Shown here: piece by piece, positions 27,075 through 35,973 of the stretch
How the letters are laid out: each line of letters starts with the position of its first letter
Numbering within the stretch: the stretch's first letter is position 1
Assembly (NCBI GenBank): GCA_038237625.1
Contig: JBBRYM010000002.1
Location: 186,001 to 250,000, forward strand
Origin: JAWVFM01 sp038237625
GTDB lineage: Bacteria; Actinomycetota; Thermoleophilia; Solirubrobacterales; 70-9
Length of the DNA stretch: 64,000 nucleotides
Direction: 5' to 3'
Translations under genes and position numbers: made by a program
Notes under the pieces: model-generated
Told to the model about the DNA's origin: nothing
Seen by the model: the letters and a program-made list of their open reading frames with translations, nothing else
Databases searched by the model: none

Positions 27075-29644
27075 GTCGGATCCCCGAGCTCGGCGAGCTC
27101 GGCGCGATGGCGCTCGATCTTCTCGCGCTCAGACTCGACGAGCTCCGGGGGGGCCTTGGCGACGAAGCCCGTGTTACCCAGCTTGCGCTCGGCGCGCTCG
27201 ACCTCGGCCTGAAGCTCGGTTCGGCGGGCGTCAATACCCTGCCGAGCGAGCTCCACGTCGATCGCGCCGGCGGCGACGATCTCAACGGGCCCGACTGTGG
27301 CGATGGCGTCGCCTCCGCCGCCGCTCAGATCGAGCCTGGCCAGACGCGAAACCAGCTCGTGGGGAGCTTGCTCGCCCACGAGACGAGCGGAGAGCGTTGC
27401 CCCGGCCGGCACCCCGGCGACGTCGCGCCATCGCCGCAGCGCCCTCGTCAGCTCGATGTCGCGTCCCAGCGCGAATTCCGCCTCGTCGTCGAAGCGCGTC
27501 TCGTCCGCCAGCGGGAATGGCGAGACGACGAGCGGCCGCTCGCGCGCCGGAAGCTCGGACCAGATCGCCTCGGTGACAAAGGGGAGCATGGGATGCGAGA
27601 GGGCCAGAACTCGCTCGACGACGTGCAGAAGGCTGCCGGCGAGGTCCGCCTCTCCTTCGTAGAGGCGTGGCTTGACGATCTCCAAATACCAGTCGCAGAG
27701 CTCTGACCAGAAGAAGTCGTAGAGCACGAGGGCGGCGTGGGCGAAGTCGTAGGCGTCGAGCTTGGCTGTTACCGAAGCCACGGTCCGCTCGAGCCGGGAG
27801 AGGATCCAGCGATCCTCGAGACGAGCCGGGTTCGCCTCCGGCACCGCGTCCCCCGCGTTCAGGATGACCAGCCGCGACGCGTTCCACATCTTGTTGGCGA
27901 GGTCGCGGCCCTGGCGGACCTTCGCAGCCGAGTAGCGGACGTCCTGTGTGGACGACATCGCGTAGAGCCCAAACCGAACAGCGTCCGCTCCGTGCTCGCC
28001 GATCTCGTCGAGTGGATCGATGCCGGTTCCCAGGGACTTCGACATCCGCCGTCCGTCCGGGGCCTGGATGACGGACGTGATGTAGACGTCGGAGAAGGGG
28101 ATGTCGCCCGCAAACTCGAGGCCCATCATCACCATCCGGGCGACCCACAGGAAGATGATGTCCCGCGCGGTGACGAGGACGTCGGTGGGATAGAACGCTT
28201 GGAGGTCGGGGGCCTCGCCGGGCCAGCCAAGGACGGCGAAGGGCCACAGCGCCGAGCTGAACCAGGTGTCGAGGACATCCTCGTCGCGGCGCAGCGCGCC
28301 GCCACAGGCCGGGCAGCGCTGGGGCTCCTCCGCCGCAACGGTCACCTCGTCGCATTCCTCGCAGTAGTAGACGGGCAGCCGATGGCCCCACCAGAGCTGG
28401 CGCGAGACGCACCAGGGACGCAGGTTGCGCATCCAGTCCAAATACACGCGCCCCCAGCGCTCGGGCGTGAAGCGAACGTCCCCGCGCTCGACGACCTCGA
28501 TCGCCGGCGCGGCGAGCTCGTCCATTCGCATGAACCACTGCAGCGAGATCAAGGGTTCCACCCGCTCGCCGGAACGATGCGAGAACGGAACCGCATGGGT
28601 GTAGGACTCCTCGGTGCGTAGCCGCCCCTCGTCGCGAAGCGCGGCGACGACTGCCTTCTGGGCTTCAGCGACGCTCATGCCCGCGAACGTCTCCCCCGCC
28701 TCCGCGCTCATCCGCCCGTCCTCGCCGATCACGGTGATCTCCTCGAGGCCGTGCTTGCGGCCGATCTCGAAGTCGTTGGGGTCGTGACCGGGCGTGATCT
28801 TCAGCGCCCCCGTTCCGAACTCGGGGTCGACGTGCTCGTCGGCGATGATCGGCAGTCGCCGTCCGACCAGGGGCAGGATGGCGCTGCGACCGACGAAGGC
28901 CCCGTAGCGCTTGTCGTCGGGGTTGACCGCCACCGCGGTGTCCGCCAACATCGTCTCGGGTCGCACCGTGGCGACCGTCAGGACCTCATCGGAGCCCTCG
29001 ACGGGATAGTCGATCGAGTAGAGGGTGTCGGTGACCTCGCGGCTTTCGACCTCGAGGTCGGAGATCGCCGAACGCGAGCCCGGGTCCCAGTTGACCAGGT
29101 AGTTGTCGCGATAGATGCAGCCCTTCTCGTAGAGGCTGACGAAGACGGTGTAAACGGCCTTGGCGTATCCCTCGTCGAGTGTGAACCGCTCGGTCTCGTA
29201 ATCGCACGATGCCCCCAGGCGCTTGAACTGCTCGACGATCGTCGAGCCGTACCGCTCGCGCCACTCCCAGACGCGCTTGACGAATTCCTCGCGGCCGATC
29301 TCGTGGCGGGAGATCCCCTGGGCGCGAAGCTCCTTCTCCACGACCGACTGCGTCGCGATGCCGGCATGATCGGTTCCGAAGGCCCATTTCGTGCTGCGGC
29401 CCCGCATCCGGTTGAGCCGGATCAGAGCGTCCTGGATCGAGCCATTCAGGGCATGCCCCATGTGCAAGGCCCCGGTGACGTTGGGGGGCGGGATCGCAAT
29501 CGAGTAGGGATCAGCGACGTCGCCCTCGGAGACGTCCGGGTGGAAGTAGCCGCCCTCGAGCCAGGTCGCGAGCACGCGCGCCTCGACCTCCGCGGGGTCG
29601 TAGCGGGTCGTCGCTTCCAGTCGCTGGCGGCGCTCGGCGTCCAT
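27071..29644 (-). CDS. valS: Valyl-tRNA synthetase
   Basis: Class I synthetase of 857 residues. HIGH motif HMGH at 61-64 in PPPNVTGALHMGHALNGS, editing domain with TVRPETMLADTAVAVNP, the KMSKS motif as RMSKS in GRRMSKSLGTG around residue 540, anticodon-binding domain, and a C-terminal coiled-coil arm (ELQAEVERAERKLGNTGFV). Its stop overlaps the folC start. Confidence 0.98.
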   Translation of the reverse strand: MDAERRQRLEATTRYDPAEVEARVLATWLEGGYFHPDVSEGDVADPYSIAIPPPNVTGALHMGHALNGSIQDALIRLNRMRGRSTKWAFGTDHAGIATQSVVEKELRAQGISRHEIGREEFVKRVWEWRERYGSTIVEQFKRLGASCDYETERFTLDEGYAKAVYTVFVSLYEKGCIYRDNYLVNWDPGSRSAISDLEVESREVTDTLYSIDYPVEGSDEVLTVATVRPETMLADTAVAVNPDDKRYGAFVGRSAILPLVGRRLPIIADEHVDPEFGTGALKITPGHDPNDFEIGRKHGLEEITVIGEDGRMSAEAGETFAGMSVAEAQKAVVAALRDEGRLRTEESYTHAVPFSHRSGERVEPLISLQWFMRMDELAAPAIEVVERGDVRFTPERWGRVYLDWMRNLRPWCVSRQLWWGHRLPVYYCEECDEVTVAAEEPQRCPACGGALRRDEDVLDTWFSSALWPFAVLGWPGEAPDLQAFYPTDVLVTARDIIFLWVARMVMMGLEFAGDIPFSDVYITSVIQAPDGRRMSKSLGTGIDPLDEIGEHGADAVRFGLYAMSSTQDVRYSAAKVRQGRDLANKMWNASRLVILNAGDAVPEANPARLEDRWILSRLERTVASVTAKLDAYDFAHAALVLYDFFWSELCDWYLEIVKPRLYEGEADLAGSLLHVVERVLALSHPMLPFVTEAIWSELPARERPLVVSPFPLADETRFDDEAEFALGRDIELTRALRRWRDVAGVPAGATLSARLVGEQAPHELVSRLARLDLSGGGGDAIATVGPVEIVAAGAIDVELARQGIDARRTELQAEVERAERKLGNTGFVAKAPPELVESEREKIERHRAELAELGDPT

Positions 29645-29732
29645 CGGGCGCCGAGTCTAGGACGCGAGACTCAGGCGCCGCGCTCGAAGGCCGACGATCC
29701 TCCCCATCGAGGCGCAGCGTAACGTCTCCGGC

Positions 29733-30866
29733 GTGGACCTCGGCAAGACGGCGATCGGCACGTGGAGCGGGGGGCGTTTCATGCATTTCGGCGAGCCGCT
29801 CGATGACGCACGACTCGAAGCTGTGCTGCGACCGGGCGACGGGATCGAGACGGTTCTCACCGCCGACGTCTACGGCGAAGGCGAAGCCGACAGCCTGCTG
29901 GGCCGCTCGCTCGCAGGGCTCGAGCGAGACTCCTATTGCCTCGTCGGAGCCTTGGGACACGATTTCTACGAGGGGGAGCGCGACGGTCCGAAGGGCTTCC
30001 CGCGATTCACCGACCCTCGCCTTCGCACCCCGGCGGGCTACGGCGATTACCTCCGGATGGCGGCCGAGCGCAGCCTCGAGCGCCTCGGCGCCGACTCCTT
30101 CGATCTTTTGCTCCTCCACAACCCCGACCGGATCGGTTACGAGAGCGAGGTCGTTTGGGATGAGATGGCGGCGCTGCGTGGCGGAGGCCTCACCGGACAG
30201 GTCGGCGTCGCGCCCGGGCCCGCCAACGGCTTCACGCTCGACCTGATCGCGTGTCTGGAGCGCTACGGCGAGGCAATCGACTGGGCGATGATCATCCTCA
30301 ACCCGCTCGAGCCCTGGCCCGGTGAGCTCGTTCTCGAGGCGGCCGCCGCCGCCGATGTCCGCGTCGTCACGCGGGTCGTCGACTACGGCGGGCTCCTCTG
30401 GGGCGACCTGACGCCGGACACGCCACTCGGTGAGCACGACCACCGCCGGTTCCGCCCCGCCGGCTGGATCGACGCGGGCCTCGAAAAGCTCGAGCAGATG
30501 GCACCCATCGCAGAGCAGGCAGGTTTCACCCCCCTGCAGCTTGCGTGCGCCTGGAACCTCGCTCACCCGGCGGTTGATTGCGTGGTTCCGACGCTCATCC
30601 AGGAGGCCGGGCCCGGGGCGCGGCCGATCGAGGACAAGCGCGCGGAGTTGGGAGAGCTACCGCGAACTGCCACTCTCAGCGACGATGCTGTCGCTCGCAT
30701 CCGCGCGATCGGCGACAACACCGGCTGCATGACGCTGAAGGGTGCGAGCCCGCAGCACGAGGGCGCCGAGCGCCCGGATCGCTGGAACGTCTCGGCCGAG
30801 CTGCGCGAGCTGGGCCGGCGCTTCGGAATCGAGCCCGAGCGCGATCTCGTTGTCGCAGCCGACTAG
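29733..30866 (+). CDS. Aldo/keto reductase
   Basis: A 377-residue NAD(P)-dependent TIM-barrel reductase. Strand-loop features include TADVYGEGEADSLLGRSLAG, SLERLGADSFDLLLLHNPDRIGY and the C-terminal NADP-binding TPLQLACAWNLAHPAVDCVVPTL. The Asp-Tyr pair of the AKR tetrad lies in ADVYG. GTG start at 29733. Substrate unknown. It ends four bases inside the convergent clpX gene. Confidence 0.92.
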   Translation: MDLGKTAIGTWSGGRFMHFGEPLDDARLEAVLRPGDGIETVLTADVYGEGEADSLLGRSLAGLERDSYCLVGALGHDFYEGERDGPKGFPRFTDPRLRTPAGYGDYLRMAAERSLERLGADSFDLLLLHNPDRIGYESEVVWDEMAALRGGGLTGQVGVAPGPANGFTLDLIACLERYGEAIDWAMIILNPLEPWPGELVLEAAAAADVRVVTRVVDYGGLLWGDLTPDTPLGEHDHRRFRPAGWIDAGLEKLEQMAPIAEQAGFTPLQLACAWNLAHPAVDCVVPTLIQEAGPGARPIEDKRAELGELPRTATLSDDAVARIRAIGDNTGCMTLKGASPQHEGAERPDRWNVSAELRELGRRFGIEPERDLVVAAD

Positions 30867-32149
30867 GCGGACTCTTCGGAGAGCTCTTGGCTCTCCTCGG
30901 GCTCGTCGGGAACGGCCTCGGTGACGAGCGTCGGCTCGCCCCCGCGAGCGATGGTCTCCTTGGTGACTACGCACTTGCGCACGTCGCGGCGGGAGGGGAG
31001 CTCGAACTGGGTGTCGAGGAGCGTCTCCTCGAGGATCGAGCGCAGGCCCCGCGCGCCCGTCTCCCGCTCGAGCGCCTTATCGGCGATCGCCACGAGAGAG
31101 TCCTCGGCGAAGACAAGCTCGATGTCGTCGAAATCGAAGAAGCGCTGGAACTGGCGGATGAGCGCGTTCTTCGGCTCGGTGAGGATCGTGGTCAGGTCGT
31201 CGCGGGTGAGCTGATGGATTGCGGCGACGACGGGCAGGCGGCCGATGAACTCGGGGATCAGCCCGTACTCGATCAGGTCCTCGGGGAGGACCTGCTCGAA
31301 GAGCTCGCCAGTGTCCTTCTCGGCGCGCGTCTTCACGTTGGCGCCAAAGCCGACGCCCTGGTCGCCTATCCGCCGTTCGATCAGGCGGTCCAGGCTCGCG
31401 AACGACCCGCCGCAGATAAAGAGGACGTTCGTCGTGTCGATCGACAGGAACTCCTGGTGGGGATGCTTGCGCCCGCCCTGGGGGGGTACTGAGGCTGTCG
31501 TGCCCTCGAGGATCTTCAGAAGGGCCTGCTGGACGCCCTCGCCCGAGACGTCACGGGTGATCGAGGGATTGTCGGCCTTGCGGGCGATCTTGTCGATCTC
31601 GTCGATGTAGATGATCCCGGTCTCGGCCTTCTTGACGTCGAAGTCGGCGGCCTGGATCAGCTTGAGGAGAATGTTCTCCACGTCCTCACCGACGTAGCCC
31701 GCCTCGGTGAGCGCCGTCGCGTCCGCGATCGCAAACGGGACGTTGAGGATGCGCGCCAGCGTCTGGGCCAGCAGCGTCTTGCCGCAACCGGTCGGCCCCA
31801 GCAGCATGATGTTCGACTTCTGGAGCTCGACCACGTCCTCGCCGCCCTCCTGCGCCATCTGCACGCGCTTGTAGTGGTTGTAGACAGCGACGGAAAGGGC
31901 GCGCTTGGCGCCGTCCTGTCCCACCACGTACTCGTTGAGGACCGCGTGGATCTCCTTGGGCTTCGGCAGGCTCTCGAGCTCGAAAGTCGGTGCGGGCTGC
32001 AGCTCTTCGTCGATGATCTCGTTGCAGAGGTCGATGCACTCGTCGCAGATGTAGACCCCCGGGCCGGCGATGAGCTTCTTGACCTGGCGCTGCGACTTCC
32101 CACAGAAGCTGCAGAGGAGCTGTTCGTTGGAGTCGGTTGAGCGAGCCAG
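30863..32149 (-). CDS. clpX: ClpX unfoldase with CTG start
   Basis: ATP-dependent unfoldase that feeds ClpP. The first GTG (31927) would begin at VGQDGAKRALSVAV and remove the zinc-binding domain, but that domain is encoded just upstream in frame: LLCSFCGKSQ...YICDECIDLCNEIIDEE. CTG at 32149 (LARSTDSNEQ) has AGGAGG seven bases in front of it and no ATG/GTG/TTG nearby. The 428-residue product has Walker A GPTGCGKTLLAQ, Walker B IIYIDEIDK and a VGF version of the IGF loop. Confidence 0.95.
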   Translation of the reverse strand: MARSTDSNEQLLCSFCGKSQRQVKKLIAGPGVYICDECIDLCNEIIDEELQPAPTFELESLPKPKEIHAVLNEYVVGQDGAKRALSVAVYNHYKRVQMAQEGGEDVVELQKSNIMLLGPTGCGKTLLAQTLARILNVPFAIADATALTEAGYVGEDVENILLKLIQAADFDVKKAETGIIYIDEIDKIARKADNPSITRDVSGEGVQQALLKILEGTTASVPPQGGRKHPHQEFLSIDTTNVLFICGGSFASLDRLIERRIGDQGVGFGANVKTRAEKDTGELFEQVLPEDLIEYGLIPEFIGRLPVVAAIHQLTRDDLTTILTEPKNALIRQFQRFFDFDDIELVFAEDSLVAIADKALERETGARGLRSILEETLLDTQFELPSRRDVRKCVVTKETIARGGEPTLVTEAVPDEPEESQELSEESA

Positions 32150-32326
32150 GGGGATCCCTCCTCAGGTTGGGCGGCACGCCTTACACGCCACCGCTCAGCT
32201 TACGAAATGCGAGATCTCGTCTCGGCGGGTATCTACGCCTCACGGCCGGCCTTCCCTGCTTGCGCAACGATCGCGCCGGTTGTAGGCTCGCGCCCGACGA
32301 CTACCCATCTCGGGGACGATCAGGCA

Positions 32327-32782
32327 ATGCGTAAGAAGCTTTTTGGGTTAGCGCTGGCACTCGCGCTCGTGTTCCCCGCGGTGGTGCAGGCCGCCAAGGT
32401 CAACCTCTCGGGCAATCTGCCTGATGGGGGAACCATCAAGATGGTCTCGAAGCACAACGCCAAGACCCACAAGTACACCGTGGTCAATCTCAAGATCCTG
32501 AACGCGCCGATCCATTGCACCAGAGGCAACTACAGGTTCGGCGCCGATACGAGCGGCTTCGTCTTCAAGGTCGACAAACAGGGCAACTTCGGAGCGACGC
32601 TCCTACCCGACCCGAATGACCCCACCCCGGACAACCATTTGAAGATCGCCGGCACGCTGACCCATCACGGCACCAAGGCGAGCGGGACCTATCGCCTCAA
32701 GGGCGACAACGCCTCCACCAGCGGCGGCAGCCAGGACGGCTGCAACACCGGGACGGTGAGCTGGACCGCCCAGGCGCAGTGA
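32327..32782 (+). CDS. Secreted hypothetical protein
   Basis: A 151-residue exported protein: MRKK then a hydrophobic signal (LFGLALALALVFPAVVQA) with a likely cleavage after AQA or VQA, followed by a beta-rich domain with two cysteines (PIHCTRGNYRF and QDGCNTGTV). A perfect terminator-like stem follows. It sits between clpX and clpP on the opposite strand. Family not recognised; resembles other small Thermoleophilia exported beta-sandwich proteins. Confidence 0.85.
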   Translation: MRKKLFGLALALALVFPAVVQAAKVNLSGNLPDGGTIKMVSKHNAKTHKYTVVNLKILNAPIHCTRGNYRFGADTSGFVFKVDKQGNFGATLLPDPNDPTPDNHLKIAGTLTHHGTKASGTYRLKGDNASTSGGSQDGCNTGTVSWTAQAQ

Positions 32783-32785
32783 GGC

Positions 32786-32814
32786 GGCGCGGCGCGCCTA
32801 AGTAGCGCCGCGCC
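32786..32814. terminator. Stem-loop terminator after the secreted-protein gene
   Basis: A perfect 10-bp GC stem, GGCGCGGCGC (32786-32795) and GCGCCGCGCC (32805-32814), with a 9-base loop, begins four bases after the stop of the plus-strand gene. No T-run follows, which is common in very GC-rich genomes. Confidence 0.6.
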
Positions 32815-32917
32815 AAACCCCGTTGAGATCGCCGGGGCTCGTGACCTTGATCGCGTCGTTGGCAGACAGCCGGCGTCGATGACCGGCCGCGTCTTGCCGT
32901 CCCTGAAGGGAGGCCGG

Positions 32918-33502
32918 CTAGTGGTGCTCGATGACCCGGTCGACGAGGTGGTAGGCCACCGCCTCCTCGGGTGACATGAAGTAGTCGCGCTCCGTGTCGG
33001 ATTTGACCTTCTCGAGCGGCTGCTTGGTGTGCTTGGCGAGGATCTCGTCCAGCCGGCGGCGGATGTCGATGATCTCGCGGGCGTGGATCTCGATGTCGGT
33101 CACCTGGCCCTGGAACCCCGAGGTCGGCTGGTGGATCAGGATCTTCGAGTTCGGCGTGACCAAACGCTTGCCGTCCTCGCCACCGGCCAGGAGCAGCGCG
33201 CCCATGCTCATCGCGACGCCGACGCAGATCGTCTGCACGTCGGGCTTTATGTACTGCATGGTGTCGTAGATCGCGAGCCCTGCGTAGACGGAGCCGCCCG
33301 GCGAGTTGACGTAGATCGAGATGTCCTTGTCGGGATCCTCGGACTCGAGGTGGATGAGCTGGGCGACGACGAGGTTTGCGATCTGGTCGTCGATCGGGGT
33401 GCCGAGGAAGATGATGCGCTCGTTGAGCAGGCGCGAATAGATGTCGAACGCGCGCTCTCCGCGCGAGGTCTGCTCAACGACCATTGGGACGAGTGGGCTC
33501 AT
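32918..33502 (-). CDS. clpP: ATP-dependent Clp protease proteolytic subunit
   Basis: A 194-residue serine peptidase subunit. GVAMSMGALLLAGG holds the catalytic Ser, PNSKILIHQPTSGFQGQ the His, and IDIRRRLDEI...DTERDYFMSPEEA the Asp region. It partners with ClpX encoded about 0.8 kb downstream on the same strand. tig lies upstream, giving the conserved tig-clpP-clpX order. Confidence 0.97.
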   Translation of the reverse strand: MSPLVPMVVEQTSRGERAFDIYSRLLNERIIFLGTPIDDQIANLVVAQLIHLESEDPDKDISIYVNSPGGSVYAGLAIYDTMQYIKPDVQTICVGVAMSMGALLLAGGEDGKRLVTPNSKILIHQPTSGFQGQVTDIEIHAREIIDIRRRLDEILAKHTKQPLEKVKSDTERDYFMSPEEAVAYHLVDRVIEHH

Positions 33503-33535
33503 GGGCGCGAGTGTATAGAAGCCGGTCGGCGGCTC

Positions 33536-34915
33536 TCAGCCGTCGCCGGGCGTCCAGAGCCCCTCGGACTCCGGCTTACGCTCTTCATCCTCGGGCGTCC
33601 AAATCTTCTCCCGGGCAGCTGCCTGCTCGAGGGGGATCGGCTTGGCCGACTCGACCACGATGTCCGCCGCCTTTCGCATCCGGACCTCTTCGCGCAGAAG
33701 CTGGTCGCGGCCCTGGGAGCGCAGCCGCTCGAGCAGGCGCTCGGGAGCGTTCTTGCCCTCGCCGGGGCCAATTGCCTCGATCAGCTCTTCGTCGCTGACC
33801 TGGATGTCCTCGGCCTCCGCGATCGCCGCGAGCGTGGCTTCGCGGCGCAGGTTGGCGATCGCATCCTCCCGCAGCTCGGCCAGCATCCCCTCGCGCCCCC
33901 CCGGCTGCATCTGCACGAACGCCTCGGGCTGGATCCCGCGGTGGGTGAGCTGGTGGAGGAAGCGATCGAACATTTCCTCAGCTCGCGCGCTGACGATGTC
34001 CTCGGGCAGCTCCACCTCCGCGTTCTCCGCCGCGGCGGTAACGGCGGCGCGGCGAAACTCCGTCTCCGACTGGCTTGCCACCATCTCTCCGAGCCGCTCG
34101 GTGATGGCCCGACGGAGCTCGGCGAGCGTGTCGAACTCGGAGGCCTCGGATGCAAAGTCGTCGTCGAGCTCCGGAAGCACCTTCTCACGAACCTCCTTGA
34201 CCGTGACGGCGAAGTGCGCTGCCTTGCCCGCAATCTCCTCGGCACCGTAGTCCTCGGGGAAGGTCAGCTCGACGTCCAGCTCGGCACCGGCGGCAGCGCC
34301 GCGAAGCGCCGACTCCATCTCTTCGAGCAGCCTTCCCGCACCGACCTCGACCATGAGGTCGTTTGCGGAGCCGCCTTCGAAGAGCTCGCCATCGATCGTC
34401 CCGGCGTAATCGATCACCACGACATCGCCGTCGGCGGCCGCCCGATCCACGGGGTTGATGGACGCCATGGCCTCGCGAAGGCGGTCGAGCTCCGCCGTGA
34501 TGGCCTCCTCGGGCGGCTCGCCCGAGGCTTTGCCAACCTCCAGCCCCCTGTAGTCGCCCACCCTGGCGCTCGGGCGCACGGCGACCTCAACCGAGAATTC
34601 GAGGTCGGCGCCGGCGGCGGGCAGGTCGCCGACGTCGAGCTTGGGATCGCCGATCGGCGTGACGCCTGCGTCCGCCAGGGCCCGCTCGTACCACTCGCCG
34701 AGCGAGTCGCGCACCGCCTGCTCCAGCACCGCGTCGCGTCCGAGGCGTTGCATCACAATCCCGGCCGGAGCCTTGCCGCGGCGAAATCCGGGCACCCGCA
34801 TGTCGCCCGCGAGGGTTCTGGCCGCCCTCTCGAGGCTCTTCTCGACCGCGTCGGCATCGACGCCCACGTCTACGCGCACACGCGATTCGGGGAGCTCGGT
34901 GACGGTCGTCTGCAT
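33536..34915 (-). CDS. tig: Trigger factor
   Basis: Ribosome-bound chaperone and prolyl isomerase, 459 residues. The ribosome-docking signature reads GFRRGKAP near residues 44-51; an FKBP-type PPIase domain lies at about 150-240 (DGDVVVIDYAGTIDGELFEGG), and the helical C-terminal arms follow. A short acidic/proline tail ends the protein. 33 bases upstream of clpP. Confidence 0.96.
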   Translation of the reverse strand: MQTTVTELPESRVRVDVGVDADAVEKSLERAARTLAGDMRVPGFRRGKAPAGIVMQRLGRDAVLEQAVRDSLGEWYERALADAGVTPIGDPKLDVGDLPAAGADLEFSVEVAVRPSARVGDYRGLEVGKASGEPPEEAITAELDRLREAMASINPVDRAAADGDVVVIDYAGTIDGELFEGGSANDLMVEVGAGRLLEEMESALRGAAAGAELDVELTFPEDYGAEEIAGKAAHFAVTVKEVREKVLPELDDDFASEASEFDTLAELRRAITERLGEMVASQSETEFRRAAVTAAAENAEVELPEDIVSARAEEMFDRFLHQLTHRGIQPEAFVQMQPGGREGMLAELREDAIANLRREATLAAIAEAEDIQVSDEELIEAIGPGEGKNAPERLLERLRSQGRDQLLREEVRMRKAADIVVESAKPIPLEQAAAREKIWTPEDEERKPESEGLWTPGDG

Positions 34916-34937
34916 TCGGCGGCGCAGGTTAGGGGAG

Positions 34938-35066
34938 CTAGTCCTCGCGCTGCGGCTGGCCCGTCAGCGCGCGCCAGGATGCGATCGCGATCTCGGCCGC
35001 CAGGCCGTAGGCGCGACCCAGGGGCCCGGTCACGAGCCAGGCCAGGAGGCGATTTCTAGGGTCCAT
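34938..35066 (-). CDS. 42-residue protein overlapping ctaG
   Basis: An ATG at 35066 lies inside the last codons of ctaG and opens a frame reading MDPRNRLLAWLVTGPLG, then RAYGLAAEIAIASWRALTG and a polar tail. It overlaps ctaG by 11 bases and ends 22 bases before tig. The amphipathic/hydrophobic middle suggests a membrane-associated peptide. Coding status is inferred from the overlap and codon pattern; function unknown. Confidence 0.55.
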   Translation of the reverse strand: MDPRNRLLAWLVTGPLGRAYGLAAEIAIASWRALTGQPQRED

Positions 35067-35928
35067 GGTCGAGGCGCTCCGCGAGACGAGCCCCCTGTCC
35101 CGCCGCGACCGCGCGGGCTGCTCGAGCCTCCTCGAGAGCGATTCCCCGCTGGTCGGCGAGGTCGAGCAGCCGCTGGCGCTCCTCGCCCTCGCGCGCGGCC
35201 CTGAGGAAGAGCCAGGCGATCACGCCCAGTGTGACGAGGCCACCCTCGCCCATCATGATCGCGCCGGCGACCCCCTGGTCGGAGAGCGGCGAAATCCCGT
35301 GCGCCGCCTCGCCGGCGGCGTAGGACCCGTAGAAAGCTGAACCCGACCAGACCACGACATTGCCGAAAGCCGTCGAGAAGAGGCGAACGACGGCGACGTA
35401 GCCGAGCGGCGCCGCGTTCCGCCACCAGGACGGCCTTGGCAGCGGCCCCGCGACCGGCATCCACATGAGGACGCCGAAGCCGAGAAAGCAAGCGTGCTGA
35501 AGGGCATGGAGGGGCGCGCTGGTGAGAACGCCGTTGTAGAGGGCCGGGATGTGCCAGACGACGAGATCGGCGGCCCACAGGGGGAACGCCAGCCAGGGCA
35601 GGGCCGCCGTGCGCATCCACCGCAGCCCATGGATCGCGAGCAGCGGTTGGAGAACCGGTCCCGTCATGCCGAGGACGAGGAGGAGCGCGGCGAGATCCCC
35701 GATCATCAGGTGCTCGATCATGTGCGCCCAGATCACGTCGTCGGCGAGGCCCGCGATCGGCGAGAAGAGGGCGATCAGAATCATCGCGAGCCCGGAGGCG
35801 AAAGCGAGCTGGCGGCCGGCAGCGACCGCCGCGCCCCGCGCGGCAAGGCTGGAGCATCGGCGTGCGTACGCGAACCCGACCAGTGGGACAGGAAGAAGCT
35901 CTAAGAGGAAGCCGGCGACAGCGCCCAC
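35056..35928 (-). CDS. ctaG: Cytochrome c oxidase assembly protein, CtaG family
   Basis: A 290-residue membrane protein of the caa3-type CtaG family (PF09678 as I recall), involved in copper delivery to cytochrome oxidase. At least seven hydrophobic segments and the family histidines HMIEHLMIGD, VWHIPALYN and HALQHACFLGFG are present. The C-terminus is a charged helical tail. No oxidase genes occur in the window. Confidence 0.88.
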   Translation of the reverse strand: MGAVAGFLLELLPVPLVGFAYARRCSSLAARGAAVAAGRQLAFASGLAMILIALFSPIAGLADDVIWAHMIEHLMIGDLAALLLVLGMTGPVLQPLLAIHGLRWMRTAALPWLAFPLWAADLVVWHIPALYNGVLTSAPLHALQHACFLGFGVLMWMPVAGPLPRPSWWRNAAPLGYVAVVRLFSTAFGNVVVWSGSAFYGSYAAGEAAHGISPLSDQGVAGAIMMGEGGLVTLGVIAWLFLRAAREGEERQRLLDLADQRGIALEEARAARAVAAGQGARLAERLDHGP

Positions 35929-35973
35929 GTGCGAATGGTATTGCGAGGCCTCAGCGGCCCCTCATCCACCTGT

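Noticed and set aside
27737..29722. Two long plus-strand frames opposite valS
   Set aside because: Antisense shadows of valS; residue composition (Arg, Val, Asp, His rich) and lack of starts mark them as non-coding.
33029..35059. 676-codon plus-strand frame opposite clpP and tig
   Set aside because: It spans two well-identified genes and the spacer between them in antisense, which no real gene would do without cost; no domain is visible.
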